DNA of 64,000 nt from Rhodoferax fermentans (GTDB lineage Bacteria; Pseudomonadota; Gammaproteobacteria; Burkholderiales; Burkholderiaceae_C), in the NCBI RefSeq assembly GCF_002017865.1, contig NZ_MTJN01000002.1, positions 744,001-808,000 on the forward strand. The letters are read 5' to 3'. The translations under genes and the position numbers were made by a program. Each line of letters begins with the position of its first letter. The first letter of the stretch is position 1. Positions 27,757 to 36,269 of this stretch are shown here, in pieces. Under the pieces are notes generated by a model. It searched no databases and was not told the origin of the DNA. It saw only the letters and a list, made by a program, of their open reading frames with translations.

Positions 27757-27770
27757 TTGAGATAGATCAA
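27757..27770. promoter_or_regulatory. FNR/Crp-type operator (TTGAG-N4-ATCAA)
   Basis: TTGAG ATAG ATCAA differs from the FNR consensus TTGAT-N4-ATCAA at one base. It lies between the divergent Crp-type gene (36 bases from its start) and the 8-oxoguanine deaminase gene (134 bases from its start). An overlapping inverted pair, CTCAAG (27742-27747) and CTTGAG (27756-27761), may be a second half-overlapping site. Confidence 0.6.
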
Positions 27771-27903
27771 ACAAGACCTGATTTGACGCGAAACAACCAC
27801 ATCCCTACCCACAACGTCGGGCTTCTGCCCGCTTTGCCCGGCATCGGGACCAGACCGTTGATGCGAACATGACCCCCTTTGAACACCACCGATTCCGACG
27901 ACC

Positions 27904-29346
27904 ATGCCGACCCTGCTGATCCACAACGCCCACTGCATCGCCACCTTTGACAACGCCGATCCCCTGGCCGCGCGCGAGTTGAGGGACGCCTCGGTGTTCA
28001 TCCGCGACAACACCATCGAGGCCATCGGACCTGCGGCAGAGCTACCACAAACGGCCGACGAGGTGATCAACGCGCGCGGCCACTTGGTGACTCCCGGCCT
28101 GATCAACACCCACCACCACATGACCCAGAGCCTCACCCGGGCTATTCCTGAGGTGCAAAACGCCGAGTTGTTTGGCTGGTTGCGTGGCCTGTACCCGATC
28201 TGGGCTGGCCTCACGCCCGAGATGGTGCGGGTCAGCACCCAGATTGCGATGGCCGAGCTGCTGCTGAGTGGCTGCACCACCAGCAGCGACCACCTCTACA
28301 TCTACCCCAACGGCGTGCGGCTGGATGACAGCATCGAAGCAGCACAAGCCATTGGCATGCGTTTTGTCGCCAGCCGGGGCAGCATGAGTGTGGGCCAGTC
28401 GCAAGGGGGTTTGCCGCCCGATGCCGTGGTCGAGAACGAGGCGTTCATCCTCAAAGACACCCAACGCCTGATCGAGACCTGGCATGACCCACGTCATGGT
28501 GCGATGGTGAATGTGGCGGTGGCGCCGTGTTCCCCCTTCAGCGTAAGTCAAGATCTGATGCGCCAGTCGGCCCTGCTGGCACGCAGCTACCAAGTGCGCC
28601 TGCACACCCATCTGGCCGAGAACGACCACGACCTGGCCTACAGCCGCGAGAAGTTCAACTGCACCCCCACGCAGTACGCACAAGACCTGGGCTGGCTCGG
28701 GCCTGATGTGTGGCATGCCCACTGCGTCAAGTTGGACGACGCGGGCATCAGCCTGTTTGCAGCCACGCGCACCGGAGTGGCGCACTGCCCGTGCAGCAAC
28801 ATGCGCCTGGGCTCGGGCATTGCGCCGATCCGCAAGATGCTCGACGCGGGCGTGCCGGTGGGTTTGGGGGTGGATGGCAGCGCCAGCAACGACGCAGCGC
28901 ACATGGTCAATGAAGCGCGCCAGGCTCTGCTGCTGGCGCGTGTGGGCCGAGCCATGTTGCCACCCGAAACACGGACCCAGGCAGACGGTTCACAGCGCCG
29001 CTTTTTTGGCTGTGATCTAGGTCCAGCCGAGATGACCGTGCGTGATGCCTTGGCCCTGGCCACACGCGGTGGGGCGCAGGTGCTGGGTCGGCCCGACATT
29101 GGCCACCTGGCGGTCGGCATGTGTGCCGACCTGGCTTTGTTTGATCTGGAAACGCTGGGGTTTGCCGGTGGCGCGGTGCACGACCCGGTCGGTGCACTGT
29201 TGTTGTGCACCAGCCCGCAAGCGGCTTACACCATTGTGAATGGCACCGTTGTGGTGCAAAAAGGGCAACTCAGTACGCTGGAACTGGGCCCGCTGGTTGA
29301 GCGGCACAACCAACTGGCCCGCCAGCTGGCCAATTTGGTGCACTGA
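27904..29346 (+). CDS. 8-oxoguanine deaminase (amidohydrolase)
   Basis: Zinc amidohydrolase of 480 residues in the AtzB/TrzN-like group. Motifs are NTHHHMTQSLTRA, THLAEND with the metal His and general-acid Glu, HCVKLD, and GLGVDGSASND with the catalytic Asp. The GSASND wording, ELFGWLRGLYPIW and the length match what I know of enzymes shown to convert 8-oxoguanine to urate. It would let the cell use oxidised guanine without xanthine dehydrogenase. Isocytosine or another hydroxypurine substrate cannot be excluded. The gene is preceded by the regulator's divergent control region. Confidence 0.87.
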   Translation: MPTLLIHNAHCIATFDNADPLAARELRDASVFIRDNTIEAIGPAAELPQTADEVINARGHLVTPGLINTHHHMTQSLTRAIPEVQNAELFGWLRGLYPIWAGLTPEMVRVSTQIAMAELLLSGCTTSSDHLYIYPNGVRLDDSIEAAQAIGMRFVASRGSMSVGQSQGGLPPDAVVENEAFILKDTQRLIETWHDPRHGAMVNVAVAPCSPFSVSQDLMRQSALLARSYQVRLHTHLAENDHDLAYSREKFNCTPTQYAQDLGWLGPDVWHAHCVKLDDAGISLFAATRTGVAHCPCSNMRLGSGIAPIRKMLDAGVPVGLGVDGSASNDAAHMVNEARQALLLARVGRAMLPPETRTQADGSQRRFFGCDLGPAEMTVRDALALATRGGAQVLGRPDIGHLAVGMCADLALFDLETLGFAGGAVHDPVGALLLCTSPQAAYTIVNGTVVVQKGQLSTLELGPLVERHNQLARQLANLVH

Positions 29347-29356
29347 GACGTGCTGC

Positions 29357-29411
29357 GTTTTAGGTAGCTACCAGCCCTTGTTGCGTAAGGGCTAGAAGCA
29401 TAAAAGGCTTG
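29357..29411 (+). repeat. Dispersed hairpin repeat copy between 8-oxoguanine deaminase gene and livF
   Basis: TAGGTAGCTACCAGCCCTTG is followed by TTGCGT, AAGGGCTAGAAGC and ATAAAAGGCTTGAA. The copy ends two bases before the livF stop (minus strand, 29414-29416) and starts ten bases after the deaminase stop, so it could serve as the terminator hairpin for both genes. Confidence 0.78.
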
Positions 29412-29413
29412 AA

Positions 29414-30130
29414 CTATTCGCCCAGGTAGGCGGCACGCACCTTGGGGTCTTTGAGCATGGTCTTGCCCTCACCGGTCATGGTGATCAGACCCGAGTCCAT
29501 CACATAACCGCGATTGGCCAGGGCCAACGCGCGGCTGGCGTTCTGCTCCACCAGCAGCACCGTGACACCTTGGGCATACACGTCACGCACCACCTCGAAG
29601 ATCTTGTCGACCATGATCGGTGACAGACCCATCGACGGCTCATCGAGCAAGAGCACTTTGGGGCGGCTGATCAGCGCACGGCCCATGGCCAGCATCTGTT
29701 GTTCACCACCGCTGAGCGTGCCAGCGAGCTGGTCCTTGCGCTCTTTCAGGCGCGGGAAGATGCCAAACACCTTCTCGATGTCCATCTGGATCTCAGGCTT
29801 GTCGTTGCGGATGTAGGCGCCCATCTGCAGGTTTTCCAGAATGGTCATGCGCGTGAAAATCCCGCGCCCTTCGGGCACCATGGCCAGGCCCTGTTTCACC
29901 AGATCCCACGGCCCTTGGCCACGGATGCTCTTGCCCAGGTACTCGATGTCACCATCGTTGATCGGCAGCGAGCCGGTGATGGCCTTCATGGTGGTGGTTT
30001 TACCCGCACCGTTGGAGCCGATCAGCGACACCAGTTCGCCCTCGCGCACCTCAAAGTCCACACCTTTGACGGCCTGGATGCCGCCGTAAGCCACTTTGAG
30101 GCCTTTAACTTTCAGAAGAGTTTTTGTCAT
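29414..30130 (-). CDS. livF: Branched-chain amino acid-type ABC transporter ATP-binding protein
   Basis: ATPase of 238 residues with GSNGAGKTTT, LSGGEQQMLAMGRALI and LLLDEPSMGLSP, and the LivF-type C-terminus (TGEGKTMLKDPKVRAAYLGE). It ends a livH-livM-livG-livF operon. The ATG at 30130 (MTKTLLKVKGL) is preferred over one 33 bases upstream, which overlaps livG. The family also imports urea, amides and aromatic acids, so the substrate is not fixed by the ATPase. Confidence 0.93.
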   Translation of the reverse strand: MTKTLLKVKGLKVAYGGIQAVKGVDFEVREGELVSLIGSNGAGKTTTMKAITGSLPINDGDIEYLGKSIRGQGPWDLVKQGLAMVPEGRGIFTRMTILENLQMGAYIRNDKPEIQMDIEKVFGIFPRLKERKDQLAGTLSGGEQQMLAMGRALISRPKVLLLDEPSMGLSPIMVDKIFEVVRDVYAQGVTVLLVEQNASRALALANRGYVMDSGLITMTGEGKTMLKDPKVRAAYLGE

Positions 30131-30131
30131 A

Positions 30132-30902
30132 TCAGTGGCCACCCGTGCCCAAATAGGCTTCAATCACTTTTTCATTACGTTGCACTTCGGCGGGTGTCCC
30201 CTCGACCAACTGCTTGCCGTAGTCCAGCACAGTCACCCGGTCACACAGGCCCATCACCAGCTTCACATCATGCTCGATGAGCAGAATGGTGCGGTTGTCG
30301 TTGCGGATTTTGTCGATCAGCTCACGCAGCAACACCTTTTCGGTGCTGTTCATGCCCGCAGCGGGTTCGTCCAGCGCAATCAGCTGCGGGTCGGTGGCCA
30401 GGGCACGGGCAATTTCCAAGCGGCGTTGGTCACCGTAGCTCAGGGTGCGGGCCTTGAAATCGGCCAGTTTGCCAATGCCCACATAGTCCAGCAGCTCATG
30501 CGAACGCTGGGTGATGGCGGCTTCTTCGGCCTTGAAACCCGGCGTGCGAAAAACCGCCCCCAGCAAACCCGAGTGGGTGCGCACATGGCGCCCCACCATG
30601 ACGTTTTCCAGGGCCGTCATTTCGGCGAACAAACGGATGTTCTGGAAGGTGCGGGCAATGCCGGCTTTGGCCACCTCGTGCACGGCGGTGGGCTGGTAGG
30701 GTTTGCCTGCCAGCTCAAACGTGCCGGTATCTGGCGTGTACAAACCGGTGAGCACATTAAAAAACGTGGTTTTACCGGCACCATTGGGGCCAATCAGGCC
30801 ATAGACCTGGCCGCGTTTGATCTGGATGCCCACATCGCTGAGGGCCTGCAGGCCACCAAAACGCTTGGACACACCCGAGACGTTGAGAACTGTATCTGTC
30901 AT
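30132..30902 (-). CDS. livG: Branched-chain amino acid-type ABC transporter ATP-binding protein
   Basis: ATPase of 256 residues carrying GPNGAGKTTFFNVLTG, LSYGDQRRLEIARAL and LIALDEPAAGMN, all typical of LivG. The start at 30902 yields MTDTVLNVSGVSKRFGG. It stops one base before the livF start codon region, which implies coupled translation. Confidence 0.93.
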   Translation of the reverse strand: MTDTVLNVSGVSKRFGGLQALSDVGIQIKRGQVYGLIGPNGAGKTTFFNVLTGLYTPDTGTFELAGKPYQPTAVHEVAKAGIARTFQNIRLFAEMTALENVMVGRHVRTHSGLLGAVFRTPGFKAEEAAITQRSHELLDYVGIGKLADFKARTLSYGDQRRLEIARALATDPQLIALDEPAAGMNSTEKVLLRELIDKIRNDNRTILLIEHDVKLVMGLCDRVTVLDYGKQLVEGTPAEVQRNEKVIEAYLGTGGH

Positions 30903-30928
30903 AGTCGTCGATTCCTTTGAGACACCGC

Positions 30929-32011
30929 TCAGGGCTTGGTGCTGGTCAGTGATTTGCCATGCTCTGGCGCGGGCCACAGGCCGCGTGGGCGCAGCAGCAT
31001 GATGCTGATCATGGCCAGAGCAATCAGCAGCTGGCGCAGGATGGAGGCATCGAGCCGACCACCGGTCATGCTTTGCAGCGGCCCAGCCACATAACGCAAG
31101 ACCTCAGGCATGGCCGACAGCGCTACCGCACCCAGGATCACACCAGGCAAGTGGCCAATGCCACCCAGCACCACCATCGCCACAATCATCACCGACTCCA
31201 TCAGGCTGAAGGACTCGGGCGAAATGAAGCCCTGGAACGAGGCAAACATGGCACCCGAGACACCACCAAAGGTGGCACCCATACCGAAGGCCAGCAATTT
31301 CAGGTTGCGGGTGTTGATGCCCATGGCCTTGGCGGCAATTTCATCTTCGCGGATCGCCATCCAGGCCCGACCCACACGCGAGAGTTGCAAGCGGTGCGAG
31401 ATCAGCACACTGAACACCACCAGCACCAGGAACAGGTAGTAGTACAGCGTCACCGAGGCAATGTCATAGCCAAAAATGTCGATGCGTTTGCCAAAACTCA
31501 TGCCAAAAAAGGTCAGCGAGTCGATTTCGCCCATGCCTTTGGGGCCGTTGGTGATGTTGACCGGGTGGTCCAAGTTGTTCATGAACACCCGGATGATTTC
31601 ACCAAAACCCAGGGTCACGATGGCCAGGTAGTCACCGCGCAAACGCAAGGTGGGCGCACCCAGCAAAACACCGAACAGCGCCGCCAGACCTGCGGCTGCC
31701 GGGATGATGACCCAGATCGGCATGTGCAAGCCGTTCGGGAACATGGCCGCAATGGCCGGGAAGTTCTCGGTCAGATGCGGCGAGGCCAGCAGCGCGTACA
31801 TGTAGGCGCCAATGGCAAAAAACGCCACATACCCCAAGTCCAGCAGACCGGCGTAACCCACCACAATGTTCAGACCCAGCGCCAGCAGCACATACAGCAG
31901 CGCCATGTCGGCAATCCGCACCCAGGCATTGCCAAAGCCCTGCAGGATGAGTGGGGTGACCAGCAGGCCCACGGCCGCCAGCAGGAAAACGATGATTTGT
32001 TTCTGTTTCAT
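30929..32011 (-). CDS. livM: Branched-chain amino acid-type ABC transporter permease
   Basis: Hydrophobic protein of 360 residues with about nine segments and the LivM text GLNIVVGYAGLLDLGYVAFFA. The cytoplasmic loop that contacts the ATPase (REDEIAAKAMGINTRNLKLLAFG) is clear. The ATG at 32011 starts MKQKQIIVFLL. It lies 11 bases after livH. Confidence 0.93.
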   Translation of the reverse strand: MKQKQIIVFLLAAVGLLVTPLILQGFGNAWVRIADMALLYVLLALGLNIVVGYAGLLDLGYVAFFAIGAYMYALLASPHLTENFPAIAAMFPNGLHMPIWVIIPAAAGLAALFGVLLGAPTLRLRGDYLAIVTLGFGEIIRVFMNNLDHPVNITNGPKGMGEIDSLTFFGMSFGKRIDIFGYDIASVTLYYYLFLVLVVFSVLISHRLQLSRVGRAWMAIREDEIAAKAMGINTRNLKLLAFGMGATFGGVSGAMFASFQGFISPESFSLMESVMIVAMVVLGGIGHLPGVILGAVALSAMPEVLRYVAGPLQSMTGGRLDASILRQLLIALAMISIMLLRPRGLWPAPEHGKSLTSTKP

Positions 32012-32022
32012 GACCCGTCTCC

Positions 32023-32952
32023 TCAAGCGCGGTCAGCCACGCGCTCGCCCAGCAGGCCGGAGGGCCGCAACGTCAGCACAATGATCAACACAATGAACGC
32101 AAAAATATCGGAATAGTGGCTGCCCAGCACACCACCGGTGAGGGCACCGATGTAACCCGCACCCAGCGACTCGATCAAGCCCAGCGCAATACCACCGACC
32201 ACCGCACCAGCCAGGTTGCCAATGCCACCAAACACCGCCGCCGTGAAGGCCTTCAGACCTGGCAAAAAGCCCATGGTGTGTTGCACCGTGCCGTAGTTGG
32301 CAGCCCACATCACACCTGCAATCGCGGCCAGCACCGCACCAATCACAAAAGTGGCCGAGATCACAAAGTCGGGTTTGACACCCATCAGGGCCGCCACGCG
32401 CGGGTTTTCGGCGGTGGCGCGCATGGCACGCCCTAGCCGGGTGTAGTTCACCAACCACATCAGCACCGCCAGCGAGATCGCGGTCACACCCAAAATCAGC
32501 ACCTGCGTGAGGGTGATCACCGCGCCGCCAATCTCATACGGCACCATCGGCAGCAGGTTCGGGTAAGGTTTGTAATTGGGCTTCCAGATGATCATGGCCA
32601 GGGTCTGCAGCAGCAGCGACATACCAATGGCGGTGATCAGCGGCGCCAGACGGGGGCTGTTGCGCAAGGGACGATACGCCAGTTTTTCAATCGAAAAGTT
32701 CAGCACCGCAGCGACCACCGCAGCAATCAGCATCGACACCAACAGGATCAACCAGCCGGGTGTGCCGGGCATCGCGTCCTGCATCAAACCGATGACGCTC
32801 CAGCTGGTCAGAGCCCCCACCATCAGAACCTCGCCATGGGCAAAATTGATCAATCCGATGATGCCGTACACCATGGTGTAGCCCAACGCCACCAAGGCAT
32901 ACATGCTGCCCAACACCAGACCATTGATGATCTGCTGTATCAAGGTTTCCAT
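32023..32952 (-). CDS. livH: Branched-chain amino acid-type ABC transporter permease
   Basis: Permease of 309 residues, eight segments, with GLVLGSMYALVALGYTMVYG and GIIGLINFAHGEVLM near the start and RATAENPRVAALMGVKPD as the ATPase-coupling loop. It is the first gene of the liv operon. A livK/livJ binding-protein gene would normally be close, but neither flank holds one, so the operon probably uses a binding protein encoded elsewhere. The longer frame upstream does not look coding. Confidence 0.93.
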   Translation of the reverse strand: METLIQQIINGLVLGSMYALVALGYTMVYGIIGLINFAHGEVLMVGALTSWSVIGLMQDAMPGTPGWLILLVSMLIAAVVAAVLNFSIEKLAYRPLRNSPRLAPLITAIGMSLLLQTLAMIIWKPNYKPYPNLLPMVPYEIGGAVITLTQVLILGVTAISLAVLMWLVNYTRLGRAMRATAENPRVAALMGVKPDFVISATFVIGAVLAAIAGVMWAANYGTVQHTMGFLPGLKAFTAAVFGGIGNLAGAVVGGIALGLIESLGAGYIGALTGGVLGSHYSDIFAFIVLIIVLTLRPSGLLGERVADRA

Positions 32953-33283
32953 AAATATTTTTCTCCGAAATAAGCCGAATAATTGTGTCGGCCGGTACGT
33001 CGACCCTGGGTAAGGGTCTGCAAAACCATGCACTACAAGCAACCCGGTTTCTCTAGCAATAAGCCTGCCAGTACAAAGCACCGGGGGCGGAAGTGGCCGC
33101 GATTGTAGTCAAGGTCAAATGGCCCGCCGCCCCAGTACTGGCGCGGGTTTACCCCCGGATTCACACTCCATCAGATCAGCTAATCGGGGATGACGATGTC
33201 TCATTGACCGCCTGATGCACGCACAACACCGCTGGCCAATCGGTCCTGAACGCACCTGCACGAGCCAATGGCCATATCCGGCA
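32953..33283. other. Intergenic region between livH and rarA (331 bases)
   Basis: No convincing gene is seen. The part next to livH is AT-rich (AAATATTTTTCTCCGAAATA) and should hold its promoter. A ten-base palindrome CCAGTACTGG lies at 33132-33141. The remainder shows no RNA fold or repeat that I recognise. Confidence 0.6.
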
Positions 33284-34588
33284 TCAGCGTTTGCCAGCGG
33301 ACGCAGCGGCCTGGTTTTGCGCACGCAAGGCACGCATCTTGTCGGCAATCTTGATCTCCAGACCACGCTCCACCGGTTGATAAAAACCGGGTTCGGCCAT
33401 GCCCTCAGGCAAATAACGTTCACCGGCCGCAAAGCCGCCAGCCTCATCGTGCGCGTAGCGGTAGCCCTTGCCGTAGTCCAGCTGTTTCATGAGTTTGGTC
33501 GGTGCGTTGCGCAGGTGCATGGGCACCGGGCGGGTGCCATCTTGCTTGACAAAGGCCTTGGCTGCATTGAAAGCTTTGTAGACCGCGTTGCTCTTGGGGG
33601 CGATGGCCAGGTAGACCACACACTCGGCCAGCGCCAGCTCACCCTCGGGGCTGCCCAGGCGCTCATAGACTTCGGCCGCATCCAGCGCCAAACGCAAGGC
33701 CCGCGGGTCGGCCAGACCAATGTCTTCGCTGGCCATACGGACCAGGCGTCGCGCCATGTATTTGGGGTCGGCGCCACCGTCGAGCATGCGCACCAGCCAG
33801 TACAACGCGGCGTCCGGGTCACTGCCGCGCACACTTTTGTGCAAGGCCGAGATGGTGTCGTAAAACTGTTCGCCACCCTTGTCGTAACGGCGCATGCGCT
33901 CACCCAGCACCTTGAGCAACCAATCGTCGGTGATCTCGACACGCTTCTCCTGTGCTGCCGCCACGGCCAAGGTTTCCAGGGTGTTCAGCAGACGCCGGGC
34001 GTCCCCATCGGCATAAGCTACCAAACGCTCAACTGCTGCGTCTTCAATAGCAGGCACCCCTTGCAGCGTCTGGGCTGAAGCCACAATGTGCTTCAAATCA
34101 TCGGCGGTAAGCGCTTGCAACACATAAACGGCTGCGCGTGACAACAGGGCCGAGTTGACCTCGAACGAGGGGTTTTCGGTGGTGGCGCCGATGAAGGTGA
34201 ACAAACCGCTTTCCACATGCGGCAAAAAAGCGTCCTGCTGGCTTTTGTTGAAGCGGTGCACCTCATCGACAAACACCAGTGTGCGCCGACCCTGGGCCTG
34301 GGCCAGTTGCGCCTGCTCGACCGCCTCGCGGATGTCCTTGACCCCACCGAGCACCGCGCTGATGGTGATGAACTGCGCGTCAAACGCATCGGCCATCAGC
34401 CGCGCGATGGTGGTTTTACCGGTGCCCGGCGGGCCCCACAGGATGCAGCTGTGCGGCTGACCTGACTCAAAAGCCAGGCGCAGGGCCATGCCCTCGCCCA
34501 GCATGTGTTGTTGGCCAATCACCTCGGCCAGGGTCTTGGGGCGCAGGCGCTCGGCCAGCGGCGGGTGGTTGGAGGGCGCGGTGCTCAT
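33284..34588 (-). CDS. rarA: Replication-associated recombination protein A (RarA/MgsA, clamp-loader-like AAA+ ATPase)
   Basis: AAA+ ATPase of 434 residues related to WRNIP1, acting at stalled replication forks. It shows LAERLRPKTLAEVIGQQHML at the N-terminus, Walker A GPPGTGKTTIARLMA, Walker B FVDEVHRFNKSQQDAFLPHV, the sensor GATTENPSFEVN and the C-terminal tetramer domain (VRGSDPDAALYWLVRMLDGG). The ATG at 34588 is chosen over one ten codons upstream. lolA and ftsK follow in the usual neighbourhood, but a diguanylate cyclase gene is interposed. Confidence 0.95.
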   Translation of the reverse strand: MSTAPSNHPPLAERLRPKTLAEVIGQQHMLGEGMALRLAFESGQPHSCILWGPPGTGKTTIARLMADAFDAQFITISAVLGGVKDIREAVEQAQLAQAQGRRTLVFVDEVHRFNKSQQDAFLPHVESGLFTFIGATTENPSFEVNSALLSRAAVYVLQALTADDLKHIVASAQTLQGVPAIEDAAVERLVAYADGDARRLLNTLETLAVAAAQEKRVEITDDWLLKVLGERMRRYDKGGEQFYDTISALHKSVRGSDPDAALYWLVRMLDGGADPKYMARRLVRMASEDIGLADPRALRLALDAAEVYERLGSPEGELALAECVVYLAIAPKSNAVYKAFNAAKAFVKQDGTRPVPMHLRNAPTKLMKQLDYGKGYRYAHDEAGGFAAGERYLPEGMAEPGFYQPVERGLEIKIADKMRALRAQNQAAASAGKR

Positions 34589-34635
34589 GACCCTATTGTG
34601 GCCTGACCAGGCGGGCAAATGACCCCGCTGCCCGC

Positions 34636-36078
34636 TCAGCCGTCAGCCAGACGGATCACATTGCGACCCGCCGCTTTGGCCTGGTACATCGCAGCATCAG
34701 CCCATTTCAGCAGGTCATTCTGACTGGCGTCCTGACCCAGAAACAGCGCCAGACCGATGCTGGCCGAGCAGTGGTGCTCCACCAGGGTATCCATCTGCCC
34801 GCTCTGGGACACCTTGAGCAGGTAAGGCGCGACCAGACTTGCGCGGATTTTCTCGGCCACGTCGCTGGCCTGCTGGATGGAGCGCGGCCGGTCGGCACTC
34901 AACTCCCCCAGGATCACCACAAACTCGTCACCCCCAAAACGCGCCACGGTGTCTTTCTGGCGCACACAGTCCACCAGCCGCTGGGCGACCTCCAACAACA
35001 GCAAATCACCCACATGGTGGCCGTGCAAATCATTGAGGGTCTTGAAGTTGTCCAGGTCCAGCACCATCACCGCGCCATAGTTGCCGCTGCGTTTGCTCAC
35101 CACCAGGCTCTGCCCGAGCCGGTCATCGAGCAGGCGCCGGTTGGGCAGGCTGGTCAGCGGGTCAAAAAATGCCAGCTGCCGTACCTCGTCTTCCAGCCGG
35201 ACACGGTCGGTGCACTCGCGTGTGGTGCCGTGGTAACCCAGGATGTTGCCTTGTGCGTCATATTGCGGTTTGGCCAGCACCTCCCCCCACAACACCCGGC
35301 CGTTTTTGGCGCGGTGTTGCACAGAAAAGATCCAGAAGCCTTCGGGAGACCGTTTCCCCTCACCCGCCTGGGTTGTGTTTTTAAGAATGTTCTGTACCGT
35401 GGCCACACCGTCTTCGGTGAACAGCTCAAACACATGCCGGCCCAGCACCTCTTCGGCCTTGAAGCCACGCAGCCGCTCATCGGCCGGGCTGATGTAGGTG
35501 ATGCGCAAGTCGCGGTCGGTCTTCCAGACCACATCCAGGGTTTCTTCGGTCAGCAGGCGGTACAACGCCTCGCTGTCCTGGAGCTGTTTGGTGCGCTGCT
35601 CGACCAGACTCTCGAGCGTGCTGTTGCGGTCCTGCAAACCTTTCAGGGGATAGACCTCACCGGCCTGCACCAGGTGGTAGGGGATGGAGATGCCGCTGTG
35701 CACAATTTTCCAGTCCCCCTGCTCCAGCCGGAAAATCAGCACCAGGCGTGCCGTCTCGCGGGACAACACATGCTCCGGGCCCGGCAGGTGGATATGGAAA
35801 AAAGCGGTGACCACCACCACCTCATGACACAGGTCTTGCAGGCAAATGTCGAGCATCTCGATGCGCAGTGGCTGCGGCACCTGGGCAAAGTCCTGCCGGG
35901 TGATCTTCACCCACTCGGCGCGGTCCTTCACCAGCACATCCCCGCCACCGCTGTAACCACTGAAGTTGTCGCTGAAACGGGTGATCAAGCGGTCATCACG
36001 CGTGGCGTACTGCGCGATGTAGTCGTCAAACAGAGCCCGGATGGTTGACAGGCGCTCAGACGGCAATGGGACTGGCAT
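34636..36078 (-). CDS. Diguanylate cyclase with NTF2/SnoaL-like and PAS sensor domains
   Basis: Predicted cytoplasmic c-di-GMP synthase of 480 residues. Residues about 8-135 look like a SnoaL/NTF2-like fold. A short coiled linker (LESLVEQRTKQLQDSEALYR) follows, then a PAS/PAC domain (about 175-300, ending HGTTRECTDRVRLEDEV) and a GGDEF domain with intact GGDEF at 382-386. An RxxD product-inhibition site (RQKD) sits five residues before it. No membrane segment or EAL domain is seen. An NTF2-like domain is an uncommon sensory partner. I chose the ATG at 36078; the frame is open upstream but reads as non-coding. Confidence 0.9.
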   Translation of the reverse strand: MPVPLPSERLSTIRALFDDYIAQYATRDDRLITRFSDNFSGYSGGGDVLVKDRAEWVKITRQDFAQVPQPLRIEMLDICLQDLCHEVVVVTAFFHIHLPGPEHVLSRETARLVLIFRLEQGDWKIVHSGISIPYHLVQAGEVYPLKGLQDRNSTLESLVEQRTKQLQDSEALYRLLTEETLDVVWKTDRDLRITYISPADERLRGFKAEEVLGRHVFELFTEDGVATVQNILKNTTQAGEGKRSPEGFWIFSVQHRAKNGRVLWGEVLAKPQYDAQGNILGYHGTTRECTDRVRLEDEVRQLAFFDPLTSLPNRRLLDDRLGQSLVVSKRSGNYGAVMVLDLDNFKTLNDLHGHHVGDLLLLEVAQRLVDCVRQKDTVARFGGDEFVVILGELSADRPRSIQQASDVAEKIRASLVAPYLLKVSQSGQMDTLVEHHCSASIGLALFLGQDASQNDLLKWADAAMYQAKAAGRNVIRLADG

Positions 36079-36269
36079 AAACAGTGAGGTAAAAGGGTTG
36101 GTGTCTTGAGAATGACCCTGGCGCCCGAAAGTGCGGCGGCCACATTCTGCCGGAGACAAGGTCATTTTCCACCGGAGGCACCACACACCAGCCCCAGTTG
36201 GATCAACTCCAGCGCAGATACAGGCCAACGGCTCGACCAGATCAAGCCGATGCCATCACCAGCCAGCCC

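Noticed and set aside
34771..36048. Plus-strand open frame of 425 codons opposite the diguanylate cyclase gene
   Set aside because: No motif, odd His/Gln/Leu-rich composition; a shadow of the GGDEF gene.
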